DNA of 64,000 nucleotides from Gammaproteobacteria bacterium (GTDB taxonomy: Bacteria; Pseudomonadota; Gammaproteobacteria; Magnimaribacterales; Magnimaribacteraceae), in assembly GCA_004214065.1 (NCBI GenBank), contig SGZM01000003.1, forward strand, positions 23,339 to 87,338, given 5' to 3'. This document shows, in pieces, positions 1 through 8,235 of the stretch (its first letter is position 1; each line of letters starts with the position of its first letter). A program made the position numbers and the translations under genes. The notes beneath the pieces were generated by a model. The model did no database searches. It worked only from the letters and a program-made list of their open reading frames with translations, and was not told the DNA's origin.

Positions 1-723
1 TTCTCTACCATACACTTTCAGGCTTTGCTTAAAGTACCCTGGAGTATTATTACCGCTTACAAAATCTCTTAAAGTAGTACCTCCATCTTTGATTGATCTC
101 CTAAGAATAGTCACTATCTCTTTAGCGAGAAGATCATATTTTTTTCTTGGTACTTTACCTGCTTTGGATGACGGTCTAATTGCAGCTGCAAATAATGCTT
201 CTGTCGCATAAATATTTCCCACACCTACAACTACTTTAGAATTCATTATGAAGTTCTTTATAGGAACTTTTCTTTTTCTGGAGTTATGAAAGAGATAGTC
301 TCCACTAAAATAATTACCCAATGGTTCTGGGCCTAAATCCTTAAGAAGAAAATGTGTTTCCACATCTTTAGTCCATAAAAAGCATCCAAATCTTCTGGGA
401 TCACAGTATCTAAGTATAGTCCCATCCACAAAACAAACATCTATATGATCGTGCTTTTTAAGATCTTCCTTTTTCGCAATTCTTAAACTACCTGACATCC
501 CAAGATGAATGATTAAATGTTCATTACAACTTTCGAGTAATAGATATTTCCCTCTTCGGGTTATATTTGAGAATGTTCTTCCTAGTAACTTCTTTTGAAT
601 CAGTTTTGTCGGTACCGTCCATCTCAATGAGCTCTGTCTTATAACAACAGAAGATATTTTTTTATTTAGTATAAATGGCTCAATTCCTCGTAGGGTCGTC
701 TCTACTTCTGGTAACTCTGGCAT
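1..723 (-). CDS. mutM: Formamidopyrimidine-DNA glycosylase (Fpg/MutM), 3' end cut by window
   Basis: Bifunctional base-excision repair glycosylase/AP lyase that removes 8-oxoguanine and other oxidised purines. The minus-strand frame opens at 723 with MPELPEVETTLRG, the family N-terminus: Pro2 is the catalytic nucleophile and Glu3 the acid. Lys59 lies in the RRGKY beta-hairpin. The helix-two-turn-helix stretch is seen as VGVGNIYATEALF. The frame stays open for 241 codons and reaches the window edge at VYGRE, just where the C-terminal zinc finger (two CxxC pairs) normally begins, so about 30 residues are missing off-window and not by mutation. It is divergent from the hydrolase at 853 across 129 bases. 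Identity is certain; completeness cannot be judged here. Confidence 0.96.
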   Translation of the reverse strand, partial: MPELPEVETTLRGIEPFILNKKISSVVIRQSSLRWTVPTKLIQKKLLGRTFSNITRRGKYLLLESCNEHLIIHLGMSGSLRIAKKEDLKKHDHIDVCFVDGTILRYCDPRRFGCFLWTKDVETHFLLKDLGPEPLGNYFSGDYLFHNSRKRKVPIKNFIMNSKVVVGVGNIYATEALFAAAIRPSSKAGKVPRKKYDLLAKEIVTILRRSIKDGGTTLRDFVSGNNTPGYFKQSLKVYGRE

Positions 724-839
724 TTCTGATTTACTTAATTTGTTTTCAGGAGTCTTTAGAGAATTTCATAGAGTAAGTTTAAATGTATAGAGTTTAGATA
801 TAAAGTAGGATGAAATTTGGTCTTACTATATTAAGTCTT

Positions 840-844
840 AGGAG
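840..844 (+). promoter_or_regulatory. Shine-Dalgarno for the hydrolase at 853
   Basis: AGGAG lies 8 bases before the ATG at 853 and fixes that start. The 724-852 gap also holds AT-rich segments such as TATATT near 825, but I cannot assign a promoter with confidence. No other gene or repeat is visible in the gap. Confidence 0.6.
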
Positions 845-852
845 CATTTTGC

Positions 853-1803
853 ATGAAATCAACTAAACACTTGCTAGATCGTGAACTACAAGTAATGGCA
901 GAAGCGCCAATTATTTCAAAAATAACTGATGAGAATCTAGCCGTCGTGAGACAAACTCTTCATGATTTAAGGCCATCACTTGCAAATGCAGAGTCTTATG
1001 ATGTTAAAAGAGCAGAGGTATTTGTTTCTTTAGATGGTGGGCCTGATGTGCGTTGTCTTCTTTATACGCCCAATCACAAAGAGGATTCTTTAAAGTCAGG
1101 TTATGTTCATATTCATGGAGGTGGATATATTATTGGTTCACCTGAGGGATCGGATCTGCAAAACTTATTATTAGCTTCTGAATTAGGTGTTGTAATTATC
1201 TCTGTTGATTATCGTCTTGCTCCAGAGTGGCCCATACCAGCCCCTTTAGATGATTGCTATACAGCACTTGGATGGTTACATGAAAACTCAGAAACTCTGG
1301 GGATTGATCGCGAAAGAATAGGGATAGGTGGAGAAAGCGCTGGAGGTGGTTTGGCAGCAGCTTTAGCCATCAAAGCAAGAGACGAAGGTATTTATAAAGT
1401 ATGCTGGCAATCACTTACATATCCTATGCTAGATGACAGGACAGGGACTGATGAATTTCCTGGAGATCCTTTAGTTGGTGAATTTGTTTGGACAAGAGAA
1501 TTTAACCAATATGCATGGAATTGTTATCTCGCTGATGCTGATAGGGTGGCGCCACAGGTGCCTGGTAGATTGGAAGATTTTAATGGGTTACCACCAACTT
1601 GGATGTTTACAGCCTCTCTTGATCTTTTTAGAGATGAAAACATAGATTATGCACAGAATTTAATGAGTGCTGGGGTGTCTTGTGAATTAGTTGTTTATCC
1701 AGGAGCATGTCATGCTTTTCAGCGCATTGAAAATTCTGAGTTAGCAAAGCGTTATCAAGATGACTTCAAAGCTTCTCTAAAGAGAGGATTAAGTAGTAAG
1801 TAA
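853..1803 (+). CDS. Alpha/beta hydrolase, hormone-sensitive-lipase (HSL) family esterase
   Basis: Predicted cytoplasmic carboxylesterase of the HSL/acetyl-hydrolase family (316 residues, usual length). The oxyanion-hole motif HGGG is at residues 88-91, the nucleophile elbow GESAGG has Ser162, the acid is probably Asp257 in SLDLFRDE and the base His287 in GACHAF, so the triad is intact. No signal peptide is visible. Family members hydrolyse short acyl esters of varied small molecules; the substrate cannot be read from sequence. It stands alone on the plus strand and converges with the dehalogenase-like gene at 1826 with a 22-base gap. Confidence 0.88.
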   Translation: MKSTKHLLDRELQVMAEAPIISKITDENLAVVRQTLHDLRPSLANAESYDVKRAEVFVSLDGGPDVRCLLYTPNHKEDSLKSGYVHIHGGGYIIGSPEGSDLQNLLLASELGVVIISVDYRLAPEWPIPAPLDDCYTALGWLHENSETLGIDRERIGIGGESAGGGLAAALAIKARDEGIYKVCWQSLTYPMLDDRTGTDEFPGDPLVGEFVWTREFNQYAWNCYLADADRVAPQVPGRLEDFNGLPPTWMFTASLDLFRDENIDYAQNLMSAGVSCELVVYPGACHAFQRIENSELAKRYQDDFKASLKRGLSSK

Positions 1804-1825
1804 TTATTTAAGTTAAATCCTTGGT

Positions 1826-2917
1826 TTATTGCACTAAGTCAGTAACTTCTTTTCCCTCAATGAAATTAATCATAATTTGAGCTAATTCAGGACCAACTTC
1901 TTCTTGAACAAAATGTCCTGCTCCACCTAAAGTAATTACTGTTGGTTTTGGGATACGATTTAAAAAATCGTCTTTCATCCTAATGGTTATTCTTTCTTCC
2001 CCTCCAAAAGCCACAAGAAAAGGTTTATCCCATTTTTCATAAACCTCTTTCCAATATTTCTCATTTTCATTGAGTTGAGTAGGTATCAAGTAAGGCCAAA
2101 CATGAGCTCCGGCTTTATATTTACCGGAAGGATAGGGTGCCTCATAAGCTCTTTTTTCTCCCTCAGATAGATTTAAACCTCCAAAGGTTTCTATAATTCC
2201 TACTATGTCCATATTTTCAGAATAGTAAGAGTGCGCTATCCATTTAGTAAACATTGAAATGCCATCACTATTTGATGGACTCTCAGAATTAAGCGCTTCT
2301 TGAGCAGCAGTTTTAAGCTCTTCAAAAGTTATTGGTCCATTCCACCAAACAGTAAGTTCCACCATACGCTGAGTTAACCATGCTCTAATACCTTCTCCTG
2401 CAACCATGCCGGTATTTGAAACAATCACTTGAGAAAATCTATCTGGCATTTCTGCAACAACTCTTAGGCCAACAAGCCCGCCCCAGTCCTGTCCAAAGTG
2501 AGTAGCATTTCTTAAATCAAGTCGTTCAACAAGTTCTTTCATTACTTCCACATGATGTCTATAACTATAGTCGTATTTAGATTCAAATTTATCTGATTTT
2601 CCAAAGCCAACCATATCAGGCACTACCACTCTATAACCAGCTTCTGTCAAAACAGGTACCATTTTTCTAAATAGATAACTCCAAGTAGGCTCGCCATGAA
2701 AGAGAATTATAGGGTCTGCATTTCTTGGACCTTCATCAAGATAGTGGATTCTAAGACCATCAATCATCATATAGTTAGGTTTAAAAGGATAGTTTTCTAG
2801 ATTTTCAAACCTATCATCAGGCGTTCTAAGAACACCTTCTTTCACTTCATTAGAAAAGGAAAGGATACTGAAGAAAGAAATAGTTAAGAAAGTTAAGATC
2901 TTTATTTTATTGGTCAT
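1826..2917 (-). CDS. Exported alpha/beta hydrolase of the haloalkane dehalogenase type
   Basis: Resembles DhlA-type (HLD-I) haloalkane dehalogenases, which displace halide through an aspartyl-ester intermediate. HGEPTWSYLFRKM occupies residues 74-86, GQDWGG gives nucleophile Asp144 with the halide-binding Trp145, and GGAGHFVQEE supplies His335. A cap-domain stretch near 258-275 (YEAPYPSGKYKAG) also matches the family. Two oddities: residues 1-22 form a hydrophobic signal peptide (MTNKIKILTFLTISFF...), implying periplasmic placement of a normally cytosolic enzyme, and the acid position aligned with DhlA Asp260 reads GGEERI, so Glu may replace Asp. It lies downstream of tolC on the same strand (58-base gap). 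An epoxide hydrolase or a related esterase is the alternative. Confidence 0.82.
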   Translation of the reverse strand: MTNKIKILTFLTISFFSILSFSNEVKEGVLRTPDDRFENLENYPFKPNYMMIDGLRIHYLDEGPRNADPIILFHGEPTWSYLFRKMVPVLTEAGYRVVVPDMVGFGKSDKFESKYDYSYRHHVEVMKELVERLDLRNATHFGQDWGGLVGLRVVAEMPDRFSQVIVSNTGMVAGEGIRAWLTQRMVELTVWWNGPITFEELKTAAQEALNSESPSNSDGISMFTKWIAHSYYSENMDIVGIIETFGGLNLSEGEKRAYEAPYPSGKYKAGAHVWPYLIPTQLNENEKYWKEVYEKWDKPFLVAFGGEERITIRMKDDFLNRIPKPTVITLGGAGHFVQEEVGPELAQIMINFIEGKEVTDLVQ

Positions 2918-2975
2918 TTTCTCTCCAAATAACTCTAATTGAAGCGACGGCTACTTCTCCCGCAACCACTTCTAG

Positions 2976-4310
2976 TTATTTCATTTGACTACTAATTTTC
3001 ATAAGATCATTAGGATTCAATGAGCCAACAGATGCTTTAAGTCTTAGCATAGAAATAATGTATTCGTATCTAGAACTGGCGTAGTCCCTTTGAGCTTGAA
3101 AAAGTCTTTTTTGTGCATCGAGTAAATCCACAGTATTCCTTGTTCCAACTTCATACCCTACTTGAGTTGCTTCTAAGGCAGATTCAGCAGAAGCAAGGGC
3201 TTGTTTTCTTGCAGTGACATTAGCTACTTGTGTTTGAACACCAAAATGGTTCGATCTGACATCTTTGATTGTTGATCTTTCAGTATAAATAGCCTGTTCT
3301 TTGGACCTATCATAATTAGCATATGCCTGCCTTCTTGCAGAACTTATGGCTCCTCCAGCATATAAAGGTAAAGTGAATTGTATTGAATATTGTCTCGTAT
3401 CTTGTTCGATACCAAATAAGGGGTTTTGTATAAACCCACCAAACTTTCCCTGTTTAGAAGTACTTTGTGAAATTCTTCCTACTAGGTCGATCTGGGGAAG
3501 ATGATTTGAGGCAGATCCTCTTGCTGCAGCTTGAGCTGCATCCCTTTGAAGCTTTGCAGATTTTAATTGATAGTTATTTTGTAAACCTAAGGATACCCAA
3601 CTCTCCCTATCAAGAGGGTCCGGTAAAGAGATTTCAAATTCATCTATTAAGGGAGAAAGAAGTTTTATATCCCTACCCACAATAGATGTTAGTGTTTCTT
3701 GAGCTGAATCAAGTTGAGCTTCCCGAGCAATTCGAGATACTACAGTAAGATCAAAAGCAGCTTGTGTTTCTTGCACTTCAGTAATGGCTGCAAGGCCAAC
3801 ATCAAATCTTTTCTTAGCTAAATCTTTTTGTCTTCCTATTGCTTTTTCTTCTGCTTTTGCAGCATTGAGGCTATCAATAGAGTTTAAAACATTGAAATAA
3901 GCTGAAGCCACTCTGATCATGGTTTCTTGTTGTTGATAAGCAAATTCTGCAGCAGCAGCTTCTGATAAGGCATTGCCTCTCTCAAATTGGAACCACTTAT
4001 CTAGCCTAAAAATAGGTTGATTTAAGTTTGCAAGGTAGGAATTGGAGTTATATTGATCCTGTAGCTGCTCCTCAACTCTATATTCATTCCAGTTTGTACT
4101 TCCAGATATACTTAGAGATGGCAAAAGACCAGCAATTCCTTGGTTTTTGTTTTCTTTCCCTGCTCTATAAGTTGCTTCGGCTGCCCTTAATAAGGGATCA
4201 TTTTTAAGTGCCAACTCATACACGTCAGCAAGATTTTCAGCTTTAACTGTGCTACTTATTGTCATAGACAACAGGCTAAGCAATAGAATAAATTTATTTG
4301 ATAAGCGCAT
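2976..4310 (-). CDS. tolC: TolC-family outer-membrane efflux/secretion channel
   Basis: Outer-membrane trimeric alpha/beta-barrel channel partnering with inner-membrane pumps or type I secretion systems. Residues 1-24 are a signal peptide ending near VKAEN. LADVYELALKNDPLLRAAEATYRAG is the classic start of the first TolC repeat. A second repeat begins near ESWVSLGLQNNYQLKSAKLQRDAAQ at about residue 236, and YAGGAISSARRQAYANYDRSKEQ is the second equatorial segment. Length 444 is normal. No pump gene is adjacent, so this may be the general-purpose TolC of the cell. It is divergent from the peroxiredoxin over 99 bases containing -10 boxes for both directions and an inverted repeat. Confidence 0.93.
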   Translation of the reverse strand: MRLSNKFILLLSLLSMTISSTVKAENLADVYELALKNDPLLRAAEATYRAGKENKNQGIAGLLPSLSISGSTNWNEYRVEEQLQDQYNSNSYLANLNQPIFRLDKWFQFERGNALSEAAAAEFAYQQQETMIRVASAYFNVLNSIDSLNAAKAEEKAIGRQKDLAKKRFDVGLAAITEVQETQAAFDLTVVSRIAREAQLDSAQETLTSIVGRDIKLLSPLIDEFEISLPDPLDRESWVSLGLQNNYQLKSAKLQRDAAQAAARGSASNHLPQIDLVGRISQSTSKQGKFGGFIQNPLFGIEQDTRQYSIQFTLPLYAGGAISSARRQAYANYDRSKEQAIYTERSTIKDVRSNHFGVQTQVANVTARKQALASAESALEATQVGYEVGTRNTVDLLDAQKRLFQAQRDYASSRYEYIISMLRLKASVGSLNPNDLMKISSQMK

Positions 4311-4323
4311 ATTTTTTAATTTA

Positions 4324-4349
4324 AGGTGTATTAGTCTACTATAACACCT
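4324..4349. promoter_or_regulatory. Inverted repeat AGGTGT-N14-ACACCT overlapping the tolC -10
   Basis: AGGTGT (4324-4329) and ACACCT (4344-4349) are exact reverse complements flanking 14 bases. The spacer contains TATAGT on the minus strand (4343-4338), a plausible -10 box for tolC, so the repeat brackets its core promoter like an operator. It is short and could be chance. It lies about 30 bases upstream of the peroxiredoxin -10. Confidence 0.35.
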
Positions 4350-4380
4350 CTTTGATTCGCAACAAAATTAATTCTTAGCC

Positions 4381-4404
4381 TATAATGGTGTTTTAATTAA
4401 GGAG
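4381..4404 (+). promoter_or_regulatory. Promoter -10 and Shine-Dalgarno of the peroxiredoxin operon
   Basis: A perfect TATAAT at 4381-4386 is followed by AAGGAG at 4399-4404, six bases (4405-4409 plus the start) before the ATG at 4410. The predicted leader is about 17 bases. No good -35 is seen at 16-18 bases. Confidence 0.6.
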
Positions 4405-4409
4405 AAAAA

Positions 4410-4892
4410 ATGACAATACAAGTTGGTGATACTTTACCTTCAATAAACCTTACTACTATGACTGATGAGGGTCCAAAACCCGTTTCTATGGCTGAGATTT
4501 CTTCGGGAAAGAAAGTAGTATTATTTGCTGTTCCTGGTGCTTTTACCCCTACATGCAGTGTTCAGCATCTACCTGGATTTCTAGAAAAAAATAGTGATTT
4601 AAAAGAAAAAGGCGTTGATGTTATTGCGTGTGTATCAGTGAATGACCCATTTGTTATGAAGGCTTGGGGTGAAGATAGAAGTGTTGGAGATGATGTAATG
4701 ATGTTATCGGATGGAAACGGCGAGTTTACGGCTGCTATAGGCTTAGAGATGGATGGCAGTGGATTCGGTCTTGGCACTAGGTCTCAAAGATATGCAATGA
4801 TTATTGATGATGGTGTTGTTTCAGCATTAAATGTTGAACCTGGTCCTGGTCTAGATGTCAGCTCAGCTGAGACAATACTGGGGCTGCTGTAA
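4410..4892 (+). CDS. Peroxiredoxin, Prx5 (AhpC/TSA-redoxin) type
   Basis: Thiol peroxidase reducing hydrogen peroxide and organic hydroperoxides. The Prx5 active site PGAFTPTCS places the peroxidatic Cys at residue 49, followed by the expected HLPGF. The later stretch around residues 112-130 (GFGLGTRSQRYAMIIDDG) is also typical. Length 160 matches the free Prx5 form without a fused glutaredoxin domain. It is the first gene of a run that continues into the P450 only four bases after its stop codon. A peroxidase co-transcribed with a P450 could protect against uncoupled peroxide, though this is inference. Confidence 0.92.
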   Translation: MTIQVGDTLPSINLTTMTDEGPKPVSMAEISSGKKVVLFAVPGAFTPTCSVQHLPGFLEKNSDLKEKGVDVIACVSVNDPFVMKAWGEDRSVGDDVMMLSDGNGEFTAAIGLEMDGSGFGLGTRSQRYAMIIDDGVVSALNVEPGPGLDVSSAETILGLL

Positions 4893-4896
4893 AAAA

Positions 4897-6135
4897 ATGC
4901 CAAAGCCCATTTATGATATCGGTCAGATTTGTGAACTTGATAAATGGGAGACTTTTATCAATGGTCAGCCTTTTGATATTTTTAAAAGACTTCGTGAGGA
5001 AGCCCCAATCTATTGGCACGAAGAAAGTTTAGATTTTGAGCCTGGTTTTTGGGCCTTAACTAAGCATGAAGATATCGTAAGGGTCTCTAAAGATCCCATG
5101 ACTTTTTCTTCTGCTGTCGGAGGTCATTTGATGTCAATGGGTGATCCTGAAGTTGTAGATCCTTCTGCTGTAGCAGCGATTATAGGAAATATGATTGGTA
5201 TGGATCCGCCTGATCATCAGGTTTATAGAAAAATGGTAGCTCCAAGCTTTACTCCAAAGGCCATTAGAAGCTTAGAAATAGATATGAGAGCTAAAGTGAG
5301 AGAACTTCTTGAAAATGTAGAAGGCAAAGGAGAGTTCAACTTCGTTACAGAAATAGCAGAGCAATTACCTTTATGGGTACTCTGCGAAATGATGGGTATT
5401 CCGGAATCTGAAAGACCTAAAATAAGAGATTTAGTTAATAACCTCACTGATGCATCCATACAACAAGACCCTAACAACTCTTTCCAAATATGGGTCAATT
5501 ATATGGAACTATTCAAGATGGGTAGAGACATGATTGAAGAGAGAAGAAAAAACCCAACTGATGATCTTATGAGTGTGGTTGCTAATACTAAAATAGAAGG
5601 TTCAGAACTTCCTCCAGAGCTGCTTGATGGTTTTTTTCTTCTAATGGTAATTGCGGGAAATGAAACTACAAGAAACACACTAACAGGAGGGCTCATGGCT
5701 TTAACTGAGAACCCTGAAGAAAGAGAGAAACTTTTGAATGAACCTTCGTTAATTTCCAATGCTACTGATGAAATGTTGAGATGGGTCACTTCCGTGATCT
5801 ACTTTAGAAGAACTGCAACTAAAGATACAAAAATTAGAGGTCAGAATATTAAAGCAGGGGATAAGGTTGTCATGTGGTATGGTTCTGCGAATCGAGATGA
5901 AGATGTATTTACTGATGGTCACTTATTTAGAGTAGAAAGAGAGAACGCAAAGAAGCATCTGGCATTTGGGGCTGGTGAGCATCTTTGCTTAGGGAATAGG
6001 TTGGGACATATGCAGATTAGGGTATTGTTTGAAGAGCTTTTGTCTCGTTATCCTAATATTCATTATGTAGCAGAGCCAACCAGGATACCTTCGAATTTCT
6101 TAGCCGGGATTTCTGAGTTAAAAGTAAATTTATAA
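4897..6135 (+). CDS. Cytochrome P450
   Basis: Soluble bacterial monooxygenase of 412 residues. The heme-ligand motif FGAGEHLCLGNRLG places the thiolate Cys at about residue 364; the I-helix is seen as AGNETT, the K-helix ExxR as DEMLRW, and the N-terminal DPPDHQVYRKMV matches class I P450s acting on lipophilic substrates such as steroids, terpenes or alkanes. I start it at the ATG at 4897, just after the peroxiredoxin stop. An upstream in-frame ATG at 4855 lies inside the peroxiredoxin gene and adds a non-homologous tail. No ferredoxin or ferredoxin reductase gene is in the window. It heads a tightly packed set with 6138, 7231 and 8232. Confidence 0.95.
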   Translation: MPKPIYDIGQICELDKWETFINGQPFDIFKRLREEAPIYWHEESLDFEPGFWALTKHEDIVRVSKDPMTFSSAVGGHLMSMGDPEVVDPSAVAAIIGNMIGMDPPDHQVYRKMVAPSFTPKAIRSLEIDMRAKVRELLENVEGKGEFNFVTEIAEQLPLWVLCEMMGIPESERPKIRDLVNNLTDASIQQDPNNSFQIWVNYMELFKMGRDMIEERRKNPTDDLMSVVANTKIEGSELPPELLDGFFLLMVIAGNETTRNTLTGGLMALTENPEEREKLLNEPSLISNATDEMLRWVTSVIYFRRTATKDTKIRGQNIKAGDKVVMWYGSANRDEDVFTDGHLFRVERENAKKHLAFGAGEHLCLGNRLGHMQIRVLFEELLSRYPNIHYVAEPTRIPSNFLAGISELKVNL

Positions 6136-6137
6136 AA

Positions 6138-7238
6138 ATGATCTCTCAAGGCGACGATTTCCCCATTCATCAACTACCCACACCAGTTGCCGAAGTCGGC
6201 ACAGAGAGAAATTTTTACGATCGTTACTTTTTCAATGGCTACAACGAAGATGGAAGTATATTCTTCGGAGCCGCATTCTGTGTTTATCCTAATTTGAATA
6301 TAAAAGATGGGAGTTTTATTTTAGTCCTCAATGGTGTTCAACATAATTTTAGATATTCTGATGTTCTTAATCACGAACGAATGGAAACAGGTGTTGGCTG
6401 TTTAAAGATAGAAATAATTCAACCCTTAAAAAAGCTCAGAATTATTGTTGAGGACAACGAGAAAGACATTTCTGTTGATATTTCTTTCACTGGACGCTTT
6501 GAGCCAATGGAAGAACCAAGAATGACTTTAAAAAATGGCCCCAGGATCTACATGGACTCCACACGCATGACTCAACACGGAAACTGGATTGGAAATATAA
6601 AGTTTAAGGATGTGGCTATCGACCTTTCTCAAGATAATTATTTAGGTACTCGTGATAGATCATGGGGTATAAGGCCTGTTGGTGCTCAAGATACTCAGAT
6701 TGTGCCTCCGTTGAAATTACCGCAATTTTATTGGTTATGGGCTCCAGCTAATTTCCTTGATCAATCTTCACATTTATATTTTGTGGATGATGAGTCAGGT
6801 TACGCAACTCATAGCCACTGTGTTCAGCAAGGAACTGATCATAGCGTTAAGTTACACGAATTAAAAAAAGAAATAGAATACAAAAAGGGTTCAAGACGAA
6901 TAACAAAGGCTAAATTCTTTGCCGTGAAAGAGGATGGCACAAAAGTATCTTGGTCCCTAACTCCAAAATATCATATTTACATGTGTGGACTGGGATATAT
7001 GCATCCTGAATGGGGTCATGGTCAGTTTCATGGAGAGAATCAATCTCTTTACGACTTTTATGATTTAAAGGAAGATCCTCACGATCCCCCTTTTCTTCAC
7101 ATACAGGCTATTTGTGATTTCGAAATGAAAGAACATGGCTCATCTAAAAAAGGAATAGGCGCTTTAGAGCAACTATTAATAGGTCCACATCATACTAGTG
7201 GTTTTGAGGCGTTATTAGACGGACAGGCTGATGTCTGA
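6138..7238 (+). CDS. CrtC/AttH-like lipocalin-fold protein (DUF7064/DUF7065 type)
   Basis: A 366-residue cytoplasmic-looking protein with no signal peptide. The central TRDRSWGIRP (about residues 171-180) is the signature of the CrtC/AttH lipocalin-like superfamily, which includes carotenoid 1,2-hydratase CrtC and uncharacterised DUF7064/7065 proteins often near P450s. YWLWAPANF and the following GYATHSH fit the second barrel. CrtC hydrates C=C bonds of hydrophobic polyenes, so a role on a bulky hydrophobic substrate is possible but unproven. The gene begins 2 bases after the P450 stop and overlaps the kinase gene by 8 bases. I do not assign an enzyme activity. Confidence 0.6.
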   Translation: MISQGDDFPIHQLPTPVAEVGTERNFYDRYFFNGYNEDGSIFFGAAFCVYPNLNIKDGSFILVLNGVQHNFRYSDVLNHERMETGVGCLKIEIIQPLKKLRIIVEDNEKDISVDISFTGRFEPMEEPRMTLKNGPRIYMDSTRMTQHGNWIGNIKFKDVAIDLSQDNYLGTRDRSWGIRPVGAQDTQIVPPLKLPQFYWLWAPANFLDQSSHLYFVDDESGYATHSHCVQQGTDHSVKLHELKKEIEYKKGSRRITKAKFFAVKEDGTKVSWSLTPKYHIYMCGLGYMHPEWGHGQFHGENQSLYDFYDLKEDPHDPPFLHIQAICDFEMKEHGSSKKGIGALEQLLIGPHHTSGFEALLDGQADV

Positions 7239-8235
7239 AGAACTCTCCTCTTTGTTTCTTAATTATTATTCCAATTTTACAAATAAAGAATTTTCGCTAG
7301 TTAATTTAGAAAGAATTTTTGGAGGAGCAAGCCGAGAAACTTATAGAATAAAAGTTAAGGATAATTCCGATAATGAAGAAAAGTTAATACTGAGACTCTC
7401 TCAAGACAGCTCTTTGATAGAGACTGAACAGAGAACTGAGTACTTAGCTTATTCTGCTTTTCAGGATTCAAAGGTTCCAGTCCCAATTCTGATTGACATG
7501 TCTGAAGATAATACTCAATTAGGTGCCTCATTTATGTTGATGAGGGAGCTAGAAGGAGAGGCTGCCAGCCCTTTTACTCCAAATATTTATTCACCCTATG
7601 AGGAAGATTTAGGAAATCAGTTTTGGTCAATCTTGGGAGAGATAGCAAAAAAAGAAATAGATTCTGAAATCTTTAAAATCTTTTCTAAAGATTTTAAGCA
7701 ACCTTGCTGGAAAAATGAATTAGATAAATGGGTTAAGGTGATACATGAAGACTCTATAGGAGTAGAGCCCATCCTAGAGTCAGGTATAAGATATTTATAT
7801 CGAAACCCACCTAATGAAAATAAAAGAATAAGTATGGTGCATGGAGATTATAGAAGTGGAAACTTCTTGTACTTGAAGGAAAAAGTTACAGGAGTTTTGG
7901 ATTGGGAGATGGCTCATTTAGGAGATCCTCTTGAAGATTTAGGTTGGGCACTATCACCAATTTGGAGCTGGCAAGACAAAGAACGTCCTGCATACTTAAT
8001 AAAGAGAGATGAGGCTATCAGAGTATGGAAAACATCAAGTGAAATTGATCTTGATGAAAAAGATTTAGAGTGGTGGGAACTATTTGCTGCTGTAAAAGGG
8101 ATGGCAATTTGGATTTCAGCAGGAAACGAATTTAAATCAGGTAAGAATATAGATCCAATAAATTTATTTTCTGCATGGATACCTGGAGATATTCATTTAG
8201 AAGTTATTTTAGATATTTTAGAAAGTAATATATGA
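7231..8235 (+). CDS. APH-family phosphotransferase (ACAD10/LvaA-like)
   Basis: Kinase-fold protein (334 residues) of the aminoglycoside/choline phosphotransferase superfamily. The catalytic loop HGDYRSGNFLY (His, Asp, Asn) is at about residues 205-215 and the metal-binding DWEMAHLGDPLEDLGW follows at about 226-241, both intact. The latter is characteristic of the ACAD10/ACAD11/LvaA branch, which phosphorylates the hydroxyl of 4-hydroxyacyl-CoAs in preparation for elimination. It overlaps the upstream DUF gene by 8 bases and the downstream small gene by 4, implying translational coupling. Context with a P450 argues for a catabolic, not an antibiotic-resistance, role. The substrate is unknown. 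Confidence 0.8.
   Translation: MSEELSSLFLNYYSNFTNKEFSLVNLERIFGGASRETYRIKVKDNSDNEEKLILRLSQDSSLIETEQRTEYLAYSAFQDSKVPVPILIDMSEDNTQLGASFMLMRELEGEAASPFTPNIYSPYEEDLGNQFWSILGEIAKKEIDSEIFKIFSKDFKQPCWKNELDKWVKVIHEDSIGVEPILESGIRYLYRNPPNENKRISMVHGDYRSGNFLYLKEKVTGVLDWEMAHLGDPLEDLGWALSPIWSWQDKERPAYLIKRDEAIRVWKTSSEIDLDEKDLEWWELFAAVKGMAIWISAGNEFKSGKNIDPINLFSAWIPGDIHLEVILDILESNI

Noticed and set aside
4855..4896. Longer P450 start at 4855
   Set aside because: It lies inside the peroxiredoxin gene and its residues match no P450 N-terminus.
7231..8235. Reading the APH-family kinase as an antibiotic-resistance gene
   Set aside because: The motif DWEMAHLGDPLEDLGW and its neighbours (P450, CrtC-like protein) match the ACAD10/LvaA catabolic branch, and no mobile element is near.
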